Shown here in pieces: positions 39,204 through 50,292 of a stretch of 64,000 bases of DNA (position 1 is its first letter; every line of letters starts with the position of its first letter). This DNA comes from Scatophagus argus (Eukaryota > Chordata > Actinopteri > Scatophagidae). The stretch is taken from the NCBI RefSeq assembly GCF_020382885.2, contig NC_058494.1:10496001-10560000 (forward strand). Reading direction: 5' to 3'. The notes under the pieces are model-generated. The model was not told the DNA's origin, did not search any database, and worked only from the letters and a program-made list of their open reading frames with translations. The position numbers and the translations under genes were made by a program.

Positions 39204-40179
39204 ACCCGAACCCTATTATTGTACAATGAGTTTGATCTTGAAAATAAATAAACAATCGGTTAATTCATTAGTGTATGTAATTCATTAAGTGTATTTTATT
39301 CTAAACTGAATTGTAAATGGTAGCAGTATAAACAAGTGAGTACAAAAACGGTTCAAACTGAAAATGAACTTGCTGACTGAAGTCTTAAACAGCTGAGCAA
39401 GCAGTCCAGGGCACTTCCCAGGCGAACAGTTCACAGTAGCTGACATGCATTTCACCAGAGTGGTGATTCTAAGAAAGCTAAAATTGGATTTCAGCTGAGA
39501 TTTCATGAAAATGTGAAACCTCACTTAAACTTACCAGCAACAAGTAAAAAGTTATGGTCAGCTAGTGACCACTTAAACTCATTTTACTTCTCCCAAGAAA
39601 GAAAATAGCCTACAGATGCTAATGTATTTTCATTTGAATGTTTGAATACAAAAGCATTTTTTTGTGTGTGTGTGTGTGTGTGTGTGTCTTGTGATATCTC
39701 ACAACACTTTCCAACTCACAGTAGCATTTAGCCATGCAGCATGTCAGCAGTATTCATGCTGACCATTTCTGTGTTCTCTCACAATATATTAACTGGGCAA
39801 GTAAAGCCAAAACCATCTGCATGGGTGAAACCCCCTTGGAAGTAAGGGAAAATTGTGATTTTTGTAATTTGGGTGAACAGAGCCTATAGACCTTGCAACT
39901 TCCATCTTTTTGAGTGGGGGGGGGCAATGGGAAAATTCTTTGTTAACAATGTGTGGGGAAAATTGACAGGATGGTTTTTACACTGACCCCACCCCTGCCC
40001 TTCACACACACCAGCTCTGATGATAAAAAGAAGTGAGTGGTATCATACAGACCAGACCTCCCTGGCACTCACAGCTACAGCACCTGCTGCTCTGTAAGCT
40101 GGTAAGATCAACTGGTTATTATACTGCGATTTGTGCACTGCAGGCTGAAACAACTGACTTTTTTTCTTTTTCTTTTCAG
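39204..40179. other. kpna7 3' end and upstream region of the ADP-ribosyltransferase gene
   Basis: After the two overlapping AATAAA signals the stretch contains a (GT)12 run (39663-39687) and no exon that I can define. A short untranslated first exon for the next gene may lie near 40020-40110, because the coding exon is preceded by an acceptor at 40178-40179. Confidence 0.5.
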
Positions 40180-40191
40180 GAGTCTTCAGTC

Positions 40192-41543
40192 ATGTTGAGT
40201 GGTGGTATGTTGGTGTTTTCTGTCTTCTGCCTCTGCGTGAAGATAAGCCCTCTGAGTGCAATGACGGTATGATAACAGATTCATACAGAAACGTGCAGCA
40301 TTATCCACCAATGATACAAGTTTTCAACTACAATACTTGAACTTAATTGTCATCAAAATCCTATAATGTGACTCGCTATGTTTCACTGTAAAGGCACAAG
40401 TGGCTAAATATCCATAGCTGATGAATTTAGAAGTAGAGTCCAGACTGCTCCTCACATTCTGATATGTATATATGCATATTATATGTATATTAGACAGTTT
40501 CTGTTTTCTGTGAGATGAAGATACAGATTTAAAGGTGCACTCCATCACATAGTTTGGTATTTATGAAGGGTGCTGGTGTCATTAGAGATTAAAAATGTTC
40601 ATGTGGCAGCCCAGCATTCCAATAAACTACATGTTCTTTTTTTCACCTACAGTTGCCTGAAGAGGGTATTTTAAAGACCCTTTTGAAAAGTTCTGCTGTT
40701 GAGACCTCTCCACAAGCTACAGTGGATGCATCTTTAGCAGCTGAGGATAGAGCAAATATTCAGAATATCTCCATTCAGGCCGACATGCAGAAAACCATGA
40801 TTGTCTCACAGAAGTCATCTGGTGCCTCAGTGCAGGTACTGTCCAGGATCATCAGAATCCCCCTGAGCTTGTCTCTGGACTCTGTTGACGACATGTATTA
40901 CGGCTGCTCTCAAAAGATGCTGATCAGAGTGAAAAATTACTACCTCCCAAGGAACACTAGGGACGATCTGCACTCCACCTACACAAAACTTTGTGCCCTG
41001 AAAGCCATGAAGAATAAGGACACCTATGACGTGCTATCCTGGAATCACTTCAGGGCCTTGTGTGCCTACACAGCAGGGGCATATGATGGCTTAAACCGAG
41101 CAGTCCGCAAGGGGAGGGCATCCTACAAGACCTCATTTGAGTTCCATGCCCTCCATTTCCTGCTATCGGATGCTATCCGGCTCCTAAAACTCCACCAAAG
41201 AGGCTGCTACACCACCTACAGGAGAAGCAAACTGCTTTTCAGTGGGGAATCTGGACAAACCATACGCTTTGGCTCGTTTGCCTCCAGCTCACTCAACAAG
41301 GACCTGCGTCAGTTTGGACAGAGGTCCTGCTTCGAGATTCACACATGTTTCGGTGCCTATCTGAAGTCCTATTCTGAGTTTGACTCAGATGAGGATGAAG
41401 TACTGATTCCTCCATATGAGATGTTCAATATTGTCTCTGTGGACACGTCAGGAGAGAATGATTTACAGTGTGATGTTGTCTACAAGCTTGAGACTGCTGG
41501 GATTTACAGCAGTCTCAACTGCCAGGCTGTGGATCTTATTTAA
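40192..41543 (+). CDS. Ecto-ADP-ribosyltransferase (arginine-specific ART family, secreted type)
   Basis: NAD-dependent mono-ADP-ribosyltransferase of the vertebrate ART1-5 family, which modifies arginine on extracellular proteins. Coding exons are 40192-40266 (25 codons, signal peptide, donor GTATGA) and 40653-41543 (297 codons including stop), giving 321 aa. The exon with the ATG begins at an acceptor (40178-40179), so a 5' UTR exon exists upstream. The N-terminal hydrophobic leader MLSGGMLVFSVFCLCVK is a signal peptide. SLDSVDDMYYGC is the family's start motif. The catalytic R-S-ExE triad is visible: TTYRRSK (Arg), RFGSFASSSLNKD (Ser) and DEDEVLIPPYEMF (Glu-x-Glu), so it is predicted active and arginine-specific. 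There is no hydrophobic C-terminal tail, so no GPI anchor; it is probably secreted like ART5. Numbering of fish ART paralogues is unclear. ATTAAA signals lie at 41588-41593 and 41610-41615. Confidence 0.9.
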
Positions 41544-41615
41544 AAGCCGGAGTGTACAATTTCATGTTGTTTCATTATCTTGACTTTATTAAAGCATGAG
41601 TGGTTTGAAATTAAA

Positions 41616-42241
41616 AGTTCACTCTTCGCCTTGGAGATGGCACTCAACAAAACAATCTGACAGTTAGGTCCATTTAGTAGCTGTTCTGCAGACAGTTTGT
41701 TTTGCTAATTACTTTATCAATTAACAGCACAAAGATGAACTATTATTTCACAACTAACCACCATGCTAAGCTTTCCACACGTGTCACAGCACTTACCAAA
41801 CAAGTAGCGGTCCTCCTGTTGACACATGACTGCAAAGCATGCTGAACAAAAAATATTAGCCAGAAATAGTCCAAGTTGTCTATCAGCCCCAGTCAGTTTG
41901 TCTATTCATTATTATTTAAATGTCTAAGAAGAATGGACATAAAGTCAGCAGAATCACATCTGTGAGGCCTGCAATTCAATACTTCATACAAGACAGTATT
42001 TTCAAGTTTCAACTTTGCGCCTTCCCCAATTAACCCACAGTGAGAGGGTGCGCTACAAAAGAAACAGGAAGTGTAGCAACAGTCAGTGGACCACAAGGGC
42101 AATCTGCAGTTATTGATTGCTAAAAATATACAATTAAAGACAGTTCAGCTGAAATCCACTGTTTAAAATAGAAATTACTACTTGGAAAGCTCTGTATGTG
42201 TCACACAGGAGAGAGATTTGGCCCCTTGTATGTGATCCAAT
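41616..42241. other. Convergent spacer between the ADP-ribosyltransferase and xpa
   Basis: The two genes end tail to tail (stop codons 824 nt apart). I see no exon or recognisable repeat in between. Confidence 0.5.
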
Positions 42242-42247
42242 TTTATT
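42242..42247 (-). terminator. xpa poly(A) signal
   Basis: AATAAA on the minus strand about 120 nt downstream of the xpa stop codon. Confidence 0.55.
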
Positions 42248-42366
42248 AATGAGATAAAAAAACAAATGCCAGAAGAAAAGTAGAAAAATAGGAGTTTCTG
42301 AGAGGCAACTTTGTTCCTGATAATCATGTTTTCCTTGTAACTGGCAGCGCTGGCATGTGAGTGTGT

Positions 42367-45300
42367 CTACATCTTCTCGTAGGTGAGTTCATGTCCACAG
42401 GTGGTGCAGGTTTTCTTATAGAGGTCCTCCTCTGGATCCACCATCTCCTCTGGTCCATACTGATGTTGGTGAATGCTGGTGTCTTTGGTCCACATGCTGC
42501 TCCTCACCGCCCTGCGCAGCTCTGAGACACACACACAGTCATGCAACACATTCAGAGTTGAGGATCAGACTGCATCCACATAATGACTTTTTGGGTATTT
42601 TGGCTTCAACAGGAAACTGACCTTTGACCTTCTTGTTGAAGCGCTTTTGTCTCTGCACCTCTCTGTTCTCTTCCCTCGTCTCTCTGGCCTCCTCCAGAGC
42701 CTCCTGTGAGCCCCACACCTCCACACATCGCTTCTCCACCTGGGAATCCAAATACATCATCCAGATATTAAAACACAACACACCTTAAAGAACAGTGAGG
42801 GGTTAGCTTTGGTTAAGACTTACTGATCAATTCATCAACTATTTGTTCGACTTACTGATTATTTAATAAAAACAAAGTAGCTTCTTTAAATGTCTTGTTT
42901 CAACTTAATGCAACAGTGCAATCAGAAGTTATTATATTTATAGTGATACAAAACAAAGAAAAGAAGCTAGAAGCAACAGATTTTTTAGCATATTTACCAA
43001 ATTATTGAATTGATTAAATTAAATCGATTTTCTGATGATTGATTAAGGCTTTTGTTTGTTCACATCTTGATAACCTCTGACTCTTAATACATTTTATTTT
43101 TTTTTGTTTTTACATCTTGTCTTAGCTGCCACATGTGGCCTTGGACTAGAGTGACATAACAGAGCAGCTGTAATATACTACATTATTTAAGAAAATAATA
43201 AAGAAAATTGTGGATTCTTCACAAGATAATCATCAATATTACACACCCCACTGTTCATAGCCCCTCCCTTCTAGCCAGTACCTGCTGTTTGAGGTAGAGC
43301 TTCATGTCTCCCCAGCGTGGGTTATGAGGGTTTTTCTTTAGTATAAACCTGAGTGGAGGTTCTCTCTTGTCCAGGTCACAGTCCTTCAGTAGGTAATGCT
43401 GCTTGGCCTCAGTTCTGGAGATTAGCTTGTGCTTCTCCTCATTGTCTCTGAAGGAGGGGGGAAAAGGAGCTTCCACTGTTAATCCAGCTGACTGATCTTC
43501 AGCCGTGTAAATGTTTTCAACATCAGTACTGGGTAGAACATTAACTATAAATATAGTATCTAAATAATAAAATGTATATCAAAAAAATACCAGGAATATT
43601 ACATCTGACATGAGGTCCCTCTGTGATTAAATATATTTGGCATATCAACTGTATCCTATCTTGTACTAATCAAACACGGCAAACTACACAACAGAACTTC
43701 ATGCATTCAACTTTAAAGTATATTATCATGGAAGGTTAGTATACACTATCCAAAACACTGTTGGTACTGCATTTTTTAATTTAAGATAGGCCTCCATTAG
43801 TCTCGCAGTGGGGAAATTCTCAAGTGATTAAGTGACTGTACCATCATATACAGGAGCTCTGGGCAGACCCAGAATATAGTATAATACAAAGAAGATGACA
43901 CATAATAAACCTAATTCCATAAGCTTTTTTTTCAGGTGTATGTACGTGTGTGAATTTATATAATTTACTTTGTAACTTTGTCTCAACAAAAATGTCACTT
44001 GTGAACAATCTTAAAGCAGCATGTGGGACCTGCTTACTGGGTTTCTGTAACACTTACACAGCTGTTAGGTGTGTAGTCTTTCTAATGCCATGTTGTCACT
44101 GTCATACTGCAACAGTTTTCTGACAAACTGCATCTTTCTTGAGCTGCAAAACAATCGTTTAAATCAGCTAACATATGTGTAATTTATGGTACAAAACAAA
44201 TAGGATTACAAAAACAATTTGTCTCCAAAAATGGGGTGGGGGTATAGAAATAATGTAATTCCTACACAGTTAATGCCACACTTTTGTCAGACCCCCTGAA
44301 TTAAAGCTGAAAGTCTTCACTTTGGCTCATATCTCAAGTGTTTCAATTCAAAGTCAATCATTTGAAATCTTTTTTTTTTTTGCCTGCCCAAGTTTTGCTG
44401 TAAAGGCCAAAATTAGTGTGATGATGAGGTTGATGGACGTGTGTTTCCTGTGATTACCTGTATGCTCTAAATGCATTCATTTCTAGTATACAAACTACTA
44501 AAATAGCATTTTGTATATTTTAACGAACTGGGACACACTTCCACAGAGACTATCAGACAAATATCATATAGTAGATGCATTCAGTTAAAGTAAACACAGA
44601 AGTTGTATTGTCTGTTGCAATAAATTTCTGACTGTAGTTTCAAAGAAAGGCAAGAGCAAAATATAGCAGTTATTGTCTAGTCATAATTCTTTGTTTATAT
44701 GTGATCAACAAACATCTAAAATTGAAGCAATCAACTCTCTTCTCATCTTTTGTCTCAGATGCTGCTGATTGCTCTTAAAACTCCATTTGGAAACGTGTCA
44801 TTTGTTGTTCTGCTGTTAGCTGATTGTTAGCTGACCTTAGGGTGTCTGAGGTCAACCGTGCTGTCACTGTTTTCATCTGGCTGCACTCTTACACTTCTCA
44901 AACTGATGCCACAGAGGCTCAACTTTGGAAATGGCTGGTAACCCTGCAGTTTAATTCTGTAGATCAATAACCTTTTGGTGGTTGTTGGATGTGTGAAATA
45001 ATCCAACATATATTTACTATAACCTCTGGAGGCAGATCACCGCCCTGTGTATCCAGCGTAATGCGTGAAACCAATCATTTATAAATCATTATGGTTACTG
45101 TGTTTTGTCTTTATTGTAATAATTAACAGTAAAATATAATACATTAACCCTTAAACAAACAATTGTGCTCTGCATCTTTCTTAATTTTAAAGAAAGATGC
45201 ACTTATATCACTTCACCGCTAAATAAGATAAATAAAACACTGACAATTAACATTAAATTATTTAAAACACTGCTAATAATGTAAAAAAAAAAAATTAGAA

Positions 45301-45881
45301 ACAATAGATTACAACATTTTTTTAAACTAAACCTTCTAACGTTATGTATAGGATTTGTTGCTCACACCTGCAGTGTGTGTGCGTGTGTGCGCGCGCGTGT
45401 GTGTACCTGCACTTGTCACAGACACACAGGTCAAAGCTGTTACTGAGGTACGAGTCCATAAAGGGTTTTTGACAGTCATCACACACCAAGTAATCTGGCT
45501 CGATCACTGGAGCTGCAAACAAAACACACACACACACAATCAATACACATACAGGACAAATAAGCTTGCAAGCACACACTCAAGTTACACATACAGACCT
45601 GGCTGATGCACAACATTCCTCGTTCTCCGCTCTTCCTCTCCGTCCTCCTCCTCCTCGATGAAGAAGCCGGCACCGGAGTCGATTGTTTTGGACACTTTGG
45701 CCGAGGTTGCGCCCTCCACAGTCGACAAAGGGCGGCTCGCCAGTCTTGCTTGCCGGAGCATCAACGCCCGCTGCCGGTTACGCTCGATTTTAGCTCGCAT
45801 CGCTGCAGAAAGCTCGGGTTTGGGATTCTGTTTTGGACCGGGATCGGCAGCATCCAGCCCCCCTGGCTCTGATGGTTCCAT
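42367..45881 (-). CDS. xpa: xpa, DNA damage recognition and repair factor XPA
   Basis: Nucleotide-excision-repair scaffold that verifies lesions and recruits RPA, TFIIH and ERCC1-XPF in the nucleus. Five exons on the minus strand: 45599-45881, 45407-45512, 43282-43447, 42622-42739, 42367-42521. All borders are GT-AG, phases close, and 275 aa result (human 273). The N-terminus has the basic nuclear-localisation segment [19 protein letters not shown] (residues 29-47). The acidic ERCC1-binding region is [12 protein letters not shown] (69-80), where mammals have GGGF. The C4 zinc finger is CDDC (exon 2) with CDKC about 17 residues later. The DNA-binding domain contains [34 protein letters not shown] and WGDMKLYLK. 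The C-terminal TFIIH region ends in [13 protein letters not shown], identical in style to human. The ATG has A at -3. Upstream is a CCGGAAG ETS site (minus, 46004-46010). Confidence 0.96.
43448..45406 (-). other. xpa intron 2
   Basis: A 1.96-kb intron between the zinc-finger exon and exon 3. It includes a decayed repeat at about 44275-44420 and a TG/GCG run overlapping the end of exon 2's donor (45371-45405). No other exon is seen. Confidence 0.7.
44275..44420. repeat. Decayed teleost interspersed repeat (GAATTAAAGCTGAAAGTC type)
   Basis: GACCCCCTGAATTAAAGCTG, AAAGTCTTCACTTTGGCTCAT, TCAAGTGTTTCAATTCAAAG and TGTAAAGGCCAAAATTAG follow the order of a known fish MITE-like repeat, recognised from memory. 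The copy is degraded. Confidence 0.45.
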
Positions 45882-46015
45882 CCTGCTCTCTCAATCAGCG
45901 ATCACTACATAGGATAATAAACAAACCCTGACTCGAAACTCCAGAGTTTTGTTCCATTCAAAGCGCAGCGTTGGACTGTTGTTATAAAACTGTCAGCTTC
46001 GTGCTTCCGGTTTCT
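45882..46015 (-). promoter_or_regulatory. xpa 5' UTR and proximal promoter
   Basis: The region upstream of the xpa ATG contains an ETS-type CCGGAAG (46004-46010 on the minus strand) and no obvious TATA box, consistent with a housekeeping promoter. Extent inferred. Confidence 0.4.
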
Positions 46016-46539
46016 TCTTCTTCTACTACTCTTTTATTTTAAAGGTGTAAAAGCATTATCGCCACCTTCTGCTTCGGAATGAAATTTAAACCTTCTTCTG
46101 GATGAATTCCAGCTTTGGATTTCTCCTTTATCGGTTGGTTTCCCTGATCATATCTACCATTCACCATGATTAAATGAATTAAATCTGATGATGATTTAAT
46201 TAAATGATGACTGATAGAATTCACATTCACCAGCTGTGTGCTTTTTTAAAATGTTAGTTTAACATCTTTTGAAGTCTGTCCAAAAACAGTTTTCACAGGC
46301 ATTTTTTTTTTTACTTATTTTTCATTTCTGTAATAGTTCCCCCTGTCTATGCCAGTTACAAAGAGATTTATTCCAAAAACAATTTCAGAGTGAGGGATAG
46401 GGACAAAATCCACAGTCCATATTCTGCACTTTCTGAAGTAAAATTGAGGCTAATATGATGGCTGGTATGAATTCAGCAGTCTGAGTTTGTTTGGCATTTT
46501 CATATGAGAAAATGACTCACATAGTCACTTCCCTCATCA

Positions 46540-46930
46540 CCAGCTAAACTATCAAGAAAGCCTAGCAGCACTTCCTGAGGTTGCTTAGGAAAGCTCATCT
46601 TCCTCCCCCAGTCCTCACCACATTTTTGCAGGGGGACCACTGAGAGCATCCTGTGCAGCTGCATCACTGCCTGGTATGGTAGCTGTAATGTGGCAGACTG
46701 CAAGGACCAGCAGTGGGTAGTGAGAACAGCTTAAAAGATCATTGGGGTCTCTTTCCTCCCCATCAGGGGCATTTACACCACACACTGCATCCGCAAAGGC
46801 CTCAGCATTGCTGATGACCCTGCACACCCATCACACACACCGTTCACTCTTCTGCTGTCTGGGAAAATATACAGAGCATTCAGGCTCTTATCTTTAAGGC
46901 TGTCTCACAGAACCATGTTCTGGTTCATGT
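46540..46930 (+). mobile_element. Non-LTR retrotransposon RT C-terminal fragment, degraded (different clade)
   Basis: The plus strand encodes, with stops and shifts, motifs of a LINE reverse-transcriptase C-terminus: TESILCSCITAWYGSCNVAD, KIIGVSFLPIRGIYTTHCIRK, LSIADDPAHPSHTPFTLLLSG and FRLLSLRLSHRT. An in-frame stop precedes KIIG. The motif set differs from the L2-like copies at 3018 and 34262 and is of a Rex1/CR1-like style, though clade naming is tentative. The element's 3' sequence may continue to about 47250, where CATTTGACTTGACT occurs. Confidence 0.7.
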
Positions 46931-47250
46931 TGCTCCCTTTCTTATGTTTACTGTTTTCTCTCGCACAATGTGTAGTCTTAGTCTTTGTGCACTACATATA
47001 GTCCTTTTGCATTATGTATAGTCTTGTTTTTTGCACTGTGTACATTTATGTACAGGTTTTTGCTTGGGAAAAATTGTGAAGTTGCGTAGTTGTATAGACA
47101 TTTATAAACATGTATATACACAGTATTGTGCTAACCTTTTGTGTAGCATAACGTAACACCTGGTCCCAGAAGTAATGTTATCTAATTTTACTGTTCATTG
47201 TACTGCTGTAAACAGCTGAAATGACAACATAAAACCATTTGACTTGACTA

Positions 47251-47612
47251 CAGTACAGTGAAATAATATTCTAAGTTTTCAGTGAACAGAAGCGCACAGG
47301 TGAATATGTCCTTAATTGGTTGTCCTCAGGTGTCCAGTGAATCCCTGTTGCATCACGCTGACCACGGCTGCAGGCCATGCATCCTGCTTGTATAAGAGGC
47401 TTGTGTCAAAGTAAAGCAGATCACATCCTGATAGATGACACTGCAAATCTGATCGGTGCAGTGAGGCACTCTGAGAGGTGACTTTAAAGTGGCTTGTTAG
47501 ACTTAAAATCTCTAGCAGTTACAGAATGATGATAATGGATATCATATATGAAGATTATAGAAGAAGAAATAGTGACATATTTAAAAGCATATTTTAAAAT
47601 ATTTTATCTATA

Positions 47613-47669
<57 letters not shown>

Positions 47670-48624
47670 CCCACAGTTTAGAAACTATAATCATATATAC
47701 CGTAATCAATCTAAAATGAGCATCTAAACTGCTACTACATGAGTCCTGAGTCAGGAACATCATTCACAGTTTGATTAGTTAGTCAGATGCACTGTTAGGT
47801 CCAAACACTGTGAAAATTTGAGATTTCATTTATTTTATCATATAACACTTCATACAGAGTTGAATGACATATGTTTTTACAGTATAATACATAATTCAAG
47901 TAGTACATGAATATGATTCCATACTTCCATAACATACAAGGGAAATACAAAAGCATTTTACCGTTTGTCATGGTATTGAAACTGATCAAGGATGGATTCA
48001 TTTTGATATTGCTAATTGCACTCATTCATACACACATTTCTCACATTCACTTGATCCACCAAAGCAAGAAGAATGACACAGCAAAGACAGGCTACATCCA
48101 GAATCTGAGAGTAAAAGTTGTGCCGAGGAGGACTATGATTACATTTAGGTGCTTATACACAATTTGCAAATCTTTTGATACACATGAACACATAATAAAA
48201 CACACATTTTTAAAACTGCAAGATAATGAATAGTTCGGGTCAGTTTTATGGAATTTTTGTATTCATTTGGGCATAAAATTGTTTCACATTATTATTATTA
48301 TTATTATTACAAAGGGAAAGATAAAAAATTGGGGCAGGTTAACATGGTGACGCGAAATATGATGTTTAACCCACCTAAACAGGAAAATCAGATTTATTTA
48401 TCTGAATGTAACTTTCTATGTTTATCAGAAAGAATAAAGACACAGAAATGCAGATTTATACCTGAGCGTTCTTGGGAAACCAATACAAAAGTTTAAGCAG
48501 CAGAACACAATCTTTTTGCATTATTTGTGTTATGAGGTTGCACTACGCTGCACCTTAACATTTTAATATCACTAAAAAGAATAAGAAGCAGAGAAAGATG
48601 TTATTCAGAGATTACTACAGTGCC
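47251..48624. other. Intergenic stretch between xpa and slc24a2
   Basis: No exon seen. It holds (CT)n followed directly by (AT)n (47618-47669) and an (ATT)7-type run (48288-48309). Confidence 0.5.
47618..47669. repeat. (CT)13-(TA)13 compound microsatellite
   Basis: A CT run passes directly into a TA run. Confidence 0.9.
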
Positions 48625-50292
48625 TTTATTGAGCATTTCTCCAACACTGATGGAGCATGTGGAACATTGAAGGGGGGAATAAATGATAAGATATTGCCCA
48701 CGTTCAGCTCTATTTCATATATCTGACACAGAAAGCAGGCAACACAAGGAAATGAACAACTGATGAACGGCGGTGAGTGTCGCAGGCTGTGTGAGGTCTT
48801 TCAGCATTCAACAGGAGGTTCAGCTGACGAAAACAGCGTTTATAGCACATCAAAGTGGCACAATGAGGCCCTATACAAACATCACAAGCTGAAACTCTCT
48901 TCACTCTTTATGTCACACACCGAACACAGAACACAGGGAAGCAGCACGTGAACGTAACGCTGGCTCCAGATTAGGCCTGATACGAAAAGCCTGCCGCTGT
49001 GGAGAATGAGGAGAAAAGTCTATGATGTTGCTGTCAGTTGCACCTGCACAGATATTTATGTTGTACAGTACTTATGTCGTTTGACATGAAAACATTACAG
49101 AAGAAATCCAGTGATACCTGTTGACATTGAACACTGCTTTTTATAAATACACAATTCAGGAAAAAAAAAACACTTTTGAGTTTAACAAATAAAATACAGT
49201 AGATACAGAGATCACTAATCTTTAGTCCACCACTTGTCGCCCAGACAGCATCATTGAGACACTGACCTGTTTATAACATTTCCATTCCAAAAGTGTCCAG
49301 TTTTAGTCAGGATACTGAAGTAATCTCTTTCTAAAGTGGTAGATGTAAAGGCAGACCGAACAGAAAAAGTCACTCTCACAACCTTATTATATGAAAAACC
49401 AAAATAAGATGACAAATAAGAAGTATTGAGCATGAGAACAACTTAGCCAGCTTAATCTTTGTCCATTCTATCTGTGCACACTCTACTGAAACTATTTTGC
49501 ATTTAATGTATCTTATTAGAGATAATCATGAAAGGGATATTAAGTAGTAGTTTCCGATAAAGATGTCCTTAAATTAGATGTGCTGTATTTGAAAAAACAT
49601 AATCAAGATCTTAACACTGGATATTTCTCTGTCAATGACACTGCAAAACTATACAGGTGGTAAGATGAGCACAGTCAATATCTAAAAATATATTAGGCAG
49701 CTATTTATGCGTTGTCCCGGCCCTGTCTTTTCTTATTTTTATTCCATGACATACGGGATCACTCCAGAGCTTTGCTGCTCTTTAAAACAAAGTATAAAGT
49801 CTCTTTTAGCCCCCCTATTCAGCTTATGCTATATATAACTTGGCTGTTTGCATGAGGAGCAGAGGTAATTTGTATACTGACTGCTGATGCTTTAGGTGAA
49901 AAAACAACAATCTCTGGTGATCTTCAGCTGAAATTTCCACCCCTGGTAGCATTCGCTCAACTTGTCCATTAGGTCCTTTCAGCATGTTTCAGCCAATAGC
50001 GGCCACTGAATGTAACCACGTGGTACAGAAAGAGAGGAGTCTCTCCTATTGGGTGGCAGAATGATGCACAGGCTTGTGTGTAACTGCTGAACTGCTGTGA
50101 TGCTCCGGTGTGTGTGTGTGTGTGAGTGTGTGTGCGTGTGTGTGTGTGTGTGAGAGAGAGTGTGTGAAATCATCTGCTGTGTCTGTACATGTGACAAATA
50201 AGAGACAGTTTGTGTCTTTCTGAGCATGTCTTTCCACTCCTACAGTAAATCAGGGTACATGTGAGTACATTTTTATTGGAAGTGATTCTCTC
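48625..50292 (-). other. slc24a2 3' UTR (putative)
   Basis: About 1.7 kb downstream of the slc24a2 stop without coding potential. Candidate minus-strand AATAAA signals are at 50272-50277 (only 15 nt after the stop) and 48625-48630, so a short and a long UTR are both possible. It includes a TG-rich microsatellite at 50109-50160. Confidence 0.4.
50109..50160. repeat. TG/GA microsatellite
   Basis: Interrupted (TG)n passing into (GA)4 within the putative slc24a2 3' UTR. Confidence 0.85.

Noticed and set aside
45606-45912. Plus-strand frames across xpa exon 1
   Set aside because: Antisense shadows of the xpa frame.
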